Assembly (NCBI RefSeq): GCF_000732925.1
Contig: NZ_CP008953.1
Coordinates: forward strand, 3,100,001-3,164,000
Direction of reading: 5' to 3'
DNA length: 64,000 nucleotides
Source: Amycolatopsis japonica
GTDB taxonomy: Bacteria > Actinomycetota > Actinomycetes > Mycobacteriales > Pseudonocardiaceae
Shown in pieces: positions 60,595 through 64,000 of this stretch. Under the pieces are notes generated by a model. It made no database searches, was not told where the DNA came from, and saw nothing but the letters and a program-made list of their open reading frames with translations. Position numbers and translations under genes: made by a program. Within the stretch, counting starts at the first letter, position 1. Every line of letters begins with the position of its first letter.

Positions 60595-60909
60595 TCAGTG
60601 CAGGACCTTCAGGCCCACCACACAGGCGACGATCCCCACGATCAGCAGGATCCGGGCCACCGAAACGGTTTCCGCGCCGGACCACATGCCGTAGGCGACG
60701 GTGAGCGAAGCCCCGATGCCGACCCAGACCGCGTAGGCGGTGCCGACGGGGAGGTCCTTCATCGCGTAAGCGAGACCCACCATGCTGGCCACCAGCGTGA
60801 CGCCGAAGATCACCGACGGCACCGGCCGGGACAAACCTTCGGATTTGCCGAGGGCGGTGGCCCACACGGCTTCCAGTACACCCGAGACGACAAGGACAAG
60901 CCACGACAT
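60595..60909 (-). CDS. sugE: Small multidrug resistance protein, SugE/Gdx guanidinium exporter
   Basis: A 104-residue four-helix SMR protein. ATG 60,909 (MSWLVLVVSGVLEAVWATAL) has a GGGAG site 6 bp away. Hallmarks of the SugE/Gdx branch are LEAVWATALGKSEG with the essential Glu in helix 1 (Glu13) and MKDLPVGTAYAVWVGIGA. Gdx proteins work as antiparallel dimers that swap guanidinium for protons. A guanidine-III riboswitch aptamer directly upstream on the same strand agrees with this assignment. It is convergent with the streptogrisin gene. Confidence 0.93.
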   Translation of the reverse strand: MSWLVLVVSGVLEAVWATALGKSEGLSRPVPSVIFGVTLVASMVGLAYAMKDLPVGTAYAVWVGIGASLTVAYGMWSGAETVSVARILLIVGIVACVVGLKVLH

Positions 60910-60912
60910 GAC

Positions 60913-60966
60913 GCGCTCCCAGAGCGCCGTCTTGTCGCTGGCCGGGTACGGCACCCACTCGTCCGG
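60913..60966 (-). promoter_or_regulatory. Guanidine-III (ykkC-III) riboswitch upstream of sugE
   Basis: On the minus strand, CCGGACGAG opens the aptamer (60,966), GTGCCGTACCCGG follows, and GACAAGACGGCGC closes it (60,924). Order and sequence match the guanidine-III consensus I recall. GTGCCGT (60,954-60,948) can pair with ACGGCGC (60,930-60,924). The same 3' strand, GCGCTC (60,927-60,922), can instead pair with GAGCGC (60,918-60,913), which covers the GGGAG ribosome site. Ligand binding should free the site and turn on translation. Confidence 0.88.
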
Positions 60967-61068
60967 GGACCTCGTTCAGGAGGTTCCTCGACCAGGATGG
61001 CACACCGCCCGCGTGGACCGCCCGCCGGTTTGACGAGGGTCACCACGCGGGCGCGCCATTGTGGACGG

Positions 61069-62280
61069 TCAGGTCAGCACCTTGGGCGCCGACCAGGCGA
61101 GCAAACCCAGTTCCAGCACCGAGAATCCGATCAGCGCCCACGCGCTCGGCAGCCAGATCAGCGCGATGCCGACGAGCAGGATGGGCAGGACCAGCCCGGC
61201 GTAGGCGGCCAGGAACAGGGCGGCGAGGACCTCGCCGCGCACCGGCGGTTCGGCGAGGGCGGCGACGGTGGCCACCGACGCGCGGAAGCCCAGCCCGACA
61301 CCGGCGCCCGCCACGATCCCGCCCGCGACGAAGAGCCACAGCTGGGACGTCGTCACCGCGACCGGCAGCGCCACCAGCCCGCTCACCATCAGCCCGAGGC
61401 CGAGCCGCAGCTGGGTTTTCCTGGCCAGACCGGCGAAGAGCACCTGCGCCGTGGCCGCCGCGAGGAACACGGAGAACGACGCGAGACCGGCCAGCAGCCG
61501 CGAGCTCTCGTGCATGCCCTGCGCCAGCAACGTCGGCGTCAGCGCCATGAACAGGCCCGTGATCGCGAACGCCGCGAAGGCGCCGATCGCCGCGCCGAAA
61601 AAGGCGGGCCGCGCGCTCGACGGCAGCGAGACGCGCTGCGGCCGATAGGCGGGCCGTTCTTCGGCGCGTTCCACGGTTTCCGGCACGAGCGCGACGGCGA
61701 TGGCCGCGGCGAGCAGCAGGACCAGGAAGAACACGAACGGGGTGGTGAGCGGCTCGGTCGAATAGCTCGCGAACACGCCACCGAACAGCGGGCCGAGCGC
61801 CAGCCCGCCCATGTTGACGACGGTCGCGATCAGTCCCGCGCGGCCGTGGTCCTCCCGGGGCCGGGCGACGGCGCGGAGTTCGGACAGGTGCGCGGTGGCG
61901 GTCGCGGTCAGCGCGCCGATGCCCGCGCCGCCGACGAGCCTGGCCAGGATCAGACCCGGAACATCCGGCCACGCCAGGAAAAGCGTCGCGGACAGCGCCT
62001 GGGCCAAGGTCGCGGCGAGGATCACTCGCCGTCGTCCCAGCCAGTCGCTGACGTGGCCGGCCAGATACAGGCTGCCCATCACACCGACGGCATACGCCGC
62101 GAAGACGATGGTCACGACATAGGTCGGGAAGCCGTCGCGCTGCTGGTAAAGCACGTAGAGCGGGGTAGGGACGGTGGAGAAGGCGAGCGAGGCGGCGTAG
62201 GCCGCCGCGATGATCCAGAAACCGCGGCCGTGGCTGATCCGCCGGAACGCGGGACGGGGGAGGGCGACGCTGTTCAGCAT
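61069..62280 (-). CDS. MFS drug-efflux type transporter
   Basis: A 403-residue protein with twelve predicted helices. ATG 62,280 has a GTGGAG site; the longer frame covers the LysR gene antisense. The MFS loop motif is GHVSDWLGRRRVI between helices 2 and 3, and LARLVGGAGIGALTATATAHLSEL is in helix 4. It has the look of an exporter (DHA1-like). It is divergent from a LysR gene with an inverted repeat between, so the LysR most likely controls it. The substrate is unknown. Confidence 0.87.
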   Translation of the reverse strand: MLNSVALPRPAFRRISHGRGFWIIAAAYAASLAFSTVPTPLYVLYQQRDGFPTYVVTIVFAAYAVGVMGSLYLAGHVSDWLGRRRVILAATLAQALSATLFLAWPDVPGLILARLVGGAGIGALTATATAHLSELRAVARPREDHGRAGLIATVVNMGGLALGPLFGGVFASYSTEPLTTPFVFFLVLLLAAAIAVALVPETVERAEERPAYRPQRVSLPSSARPAFFGAAIGAFAAFAITGLFMALTPTLLAQGMHESSRLLAGLASFSVFLAAATAQVLFAGLARKTQLRLGLGLMVSGLVALPVAVTTSQLWLFVAGGIVAGAGVGLGFRASVATVAALAEPPVRGEVLAALFLAAYAGLVLPILLVGIALIWLPSAWALIGFSVLELGLLAWSAPKVLT

Positions 62281-62335
62281 GTCTCCACTGTGAATCTTCG
62301 GATCATCCAAGTCCAACGAACAATCCTGGTCACAG

Positions 62336-62354
62336 TTATCGGTGGATGCGATAA
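62336..62354. promoter_or_regulatory. LysR site candidate TTATCG-N7-CGATAA
   Basis: TTATCG (62,336-62,341) and CGATAA (62,349-62,354) are exact complements around 7 bases, within the 82-bp divergent gap. The outer T and A and the spacing fit a LysR box. Confidence 0.6.
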
Positions 62355-62362
62355 TCAACGCC

Positions 62363-63265
62363 GTGGAGACCCGCCAACTCGAGTGTTTCGTCGCCGTCGC
62401 CGAGGAACTCAGCTTCACGCGCGCCGCCCAGAGGTTGTACGCGGTGCAGTCCACCGTCTCTGCGACGATCCAGGCCCTCGAAGGCGAACTGGGGGTCAAG
62501 CTGTTCGATCGGTCCACGCGAAGGGTCGCGCTCTCCCCGGCGGGGAAGGTGTTCCTGCCCGAGGCGAAGGCCGCGCTGGAAGCCTTCGACAGGGCCCGCG
62601 ACGTGGTCACCGACGCCTCCGCCGGCCTGCGGGGCAGCCTCCGAATCGGCACGCTGACCAGCGTCGGCGATCTCGACCTGCCCGATCTGCTCGGCGCGTT
62701 CCATCGCCGTTATCCGCTGGTCGACCTGCATGTTTCGGTGTCGATCACCGGCTCGACCGGACTGGCCGAGGACCTGCGTCAGGGCAGGCTCGACGTCGCC
62801 CTCCTCGGTCTGCCCGAATCCGATCTCACCGGGCTCGAAGCCAAACTGCTCGGTTCGGCGCCGTTCGTCGCCGTGCTGCCCGACGGCCACCGGCTGAGCG
62901 GACGGCGTTCGCTGACGTTGGCCGACCTCGCGGGCGAGTCGTTCGTGGACAATCCCCGCGGCTTCGGCAACCGGGTGGCCCTGGACCGCGCTTTCGAGGC
63001 ACTCGGGGCGCCGCGCCGGGTCATCGTCGAGGTCGCCGACCTGCGTGCCGTGCCCTCCTATGTGGCGGCGGGGCTCGGTGTCGCCGTCGTGCCCGATCTC
63101 AAGCTGCTCGCGGGGGTCCGGACGATCCCGCTCGACGAGCCCGGCCTCACCTGGCCGCTGACCATCGCCACCCGGGGAGAGCGTCCGCCAAGCCGGGCCG
63201 CCCGGCTGCTGCTCGACCTCGTCGACAGCGGGGAGTTCTCCCTCGTGATCCCCGCCCGGACCTGA
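62363..63265 (+). CDS. LysR family regulator
   Basis: A 300-residue LysR protein. GTG 62,363 gives the usual family start (VETRQLECFVAVAEELSFTRAA); an upstream GTG at 62,342 lies inside the inverted repeat. The helix-turn-helix reads RLYAVQSTVSATIQALE, and the inducer domain follows from about residue 85. It is divergent from the MFS exporter. The stop is 2 bp from the convergent TetR gene. Confidence 0.88.
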   Translation: METRQLECFVAVAEELSFTRAAQRLYAVQSTVSATIQALEGELGVKLFDRSTRRVALSPAGKVFLPEAKAALEAFDRARDVVTDASAGLRGSLRIGTLTSVGDLDLPDLLGAFHRRYPLVDLHVSVSITGSTGLAEDLRQGRLDVALLGLPESDLTGLEAKLLGSAPFVAVLPDGHRLSGRRSLTLADLAGESFVDNPRGFGNRVALDRAFEALGAPRRVIVEVADLRAVPSYVAAGLGVAVVPDLKLLAGVRTIPLDEPGLTWPLTIATRGERPPSRAARLLLDLVDSGEFSLVIPART

Positions 63266-63267
63266 GC

Positions 63268-63849
63268 TCAGCCCGTCAGCAGCGTGCGTGTCGTCCGCGT
63301 CACCAGGTCGACGGTGCGCGGCGGCGGTGCCTCGCCGCGGTCGAGATGTCTCCTCACCGCGGCGTAGGGGAGGTCGACTAGGGCGAGCATCAGTTCGTCG
63401 GTGCTCCGGCCGGTCAGCGGACGCAGCTTCCGCAGCACCTTGGTGATCGCCGTGTCGAGCCGGTGGTTGGCGGCCTCGACACGGGCGCGATCCTCGGCGC
63501 TCCAGTCGCCGACGCCGAGTGCCCTGTCGCCCCCGTAGAGCAGTTTCGCCTCGGCGGGATGGTCGCGGCACCACCGGACGACCTGCGCGGCGGCCTCGAC
63601 GGCGGCTTCGACGGCCGGTTCCTGTTCGAGCGCTTCGAGGTAGCCCTGCTGGAAGCCGTCCAGGGTGCGGAGCCAGACGGCGGCGAGCAACGCCGGACGT
63701 CCGGGGAAGCGGTGGTAGATCGACCCGCTCGGCGCGCCGACCTCGCGGGCGACGGCCGACATGGTCACCCCGGCCGCCCCTTCGGTGGCGAAGATCCGCA
63801 CGGCGGCGTCGAGGAAGTCGTCGGCGGTGTGCCGCGGTGGCCGTCCCAT
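63268..63849 (-). CDS. TetR family regulator
   Basis: A 193-residue regulator with the helix-turn-helix near the N-terminus (VTMSAVAREVGAPSGSIYHRFPGRPAL, about 28-55). It is divergent from the partial gene at 63,909 and has an AGAGAC...GTCTCT repeat in the gap. It probably controls that gene. Confidence 0.87.
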   Translation of the reverse strand: MGRPPRHTADDFLDAAVRIFATEGAAGVTMSAVAREVGAPSGSIYHRFPGRPALLAAVWLRTLDGFQQGYLEALEQEPAVEAAVEAAAQVVRWCRDHPAEAKLLYGGDRALGVGDWSAEDRARVEAANHRLDTAITKVLRKLRPLTGRSTDELMLALVDLPYAAVRRHLDRGEAPPPRTVDLVTRTTRTLLTG

Positions 63850-63853
63850 TTTC

Positions 63854-63892
63854 AGAGACTATCCTCTACTATCGTTTTAGGGGAAGGTCTCT
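63854..63892. promoter_or_regulatory. Inverted repeat in tetR divergent promoter
   Basis: AGAGAC (63,854-63,859) and GTCTCT (63,887-63,892) are complements around 27 bases, with inner CTACTATCGTTTTAG. The site could be the operator of the TetR protein, although the long spacer lowers confidence. Confidence 0.4.
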
Positions 63893-63908
63893 AGAACTGG
63901 GAGGCGCG

Positions 63909-64000
63909 ATGCGCGTATGGAACAGGCATCACCGGATCGTCGACGTGGCACAGGAACGCGTCGGCGTGCTGATCGACACGCTGGCCACGGACGGCGACAG
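63909..64000 (+). CDS. Start of an SRPBCC-like gene (cut by window edge)
   Basis: ATG 63,909 has a GGGAGG site. The 30 visible residues begin MRVWNRHHRIVDVAQERVG and continue VLIDTLATDGD. This start resembles actinobacterial SRPBCC/polyketide-cyclase-like proteins, but too little is visible to be sure. It is divergent from the TetR gene. Confidence 0.55.
   Translation, partial: MRVWNRHHRIVDVAQERVGVLIDTLATDGD

Overview
The window is high-GC (about 70%) actinobacterial chromosome with short intergenic gaps, many start/stop overlaps of the ATGA/GTGA type and frequent GTG starts. The gene content (IrtAB-type siderophore importer with a fused siderophore-interacting domain, mycothiol-dependent-type maleylpyruvate isomerase family protein, DUF222/13E12 HNH endonuclease, LAxTG sortase substrate, nine TetR and four LysR regulators) suggests a soil member of the Pseudonocardiales. 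The dispersed intergenic hairpins remind me of Amycolatopsis, but that genus call is inference from memory. I see no tRNA, rRNA, CRISPR array, prophage or plasmid functions, and no large natural-product cluster.

Layout. 1-12.4 kb: small regulator/effector pairs (TetR with a zinc alcohol dehydrogenase; TetR and a CPBP protease facing an ABC exporter; an ECF-like sigma factor with its own C-terminal zinc finger facing TetR and an acetyltransferase), then threonine catabolism (tdh-kbl-LysR) and a TerC membrane protein. 12.4-17 kb: a FAD monooxygenase, a DUF222/HNH gene, a decayed IS256-type transposase embedded in repeat-rich DNA, and an MHS-type transporter whose 3' end runs into a repeat. 17-23.7 kb: a LysR/hydrolase pair facing a five-gene operon (acyl-CoA dehydrogenase, class III CoA-transferase, mesaconyl/itaconyl-CoA hydratase-like protein, CitE-type lyase, AraC) that reads as C5-dicarboxylate (itaconate/mesaconate type) breakdown to pyruvate and acetyl-CoA. 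23.8-27.8 kb: TetR facing a patatin-SDR-flavin monooxygenase operon.

27.9-36 kb is an exported-protease region: a papain-fold protease with a membrane-anchored partner, a LAL-type LuxR regulator, a trypsin-like protease and a subtilisin with a P-domain. A shared motif (CCTAAGGGNNCGTATT) lies upstream of the LAL gene and of the trypsin gene. 36-38.1 kb holds an AhpD-like/HPP pair, its divergent TetR with palindromic operators, and about 0.8 kb of repeats that include copies of the tetR 3' end. 38.1-43.1 kb is tetR-irtA-irtB behind a promoter overlapped by an iron-box-like sequence. 44.3-50.7 kb is a single 2,126-residue surface protein built from DUF11-like repeats, eight of them in exact 384-bp register.

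50.7-64 kb carries RidA, a mycothiol-type enzyme, rhodanese/TetR, a fused SecDF, a cation/proton antiporter, a LysR-streptogrisin pair sharing an upstream box, a SugE/Gdx small multidrug transporter controlled by a guanidine-III riboswitch, an MFS exporter/LysR pair and a final TetR. The main cross-cutting themes are secretion (four exported proteases, SecDF, a giant anchored protein) and one-regulator/one-target local control with visible operators.
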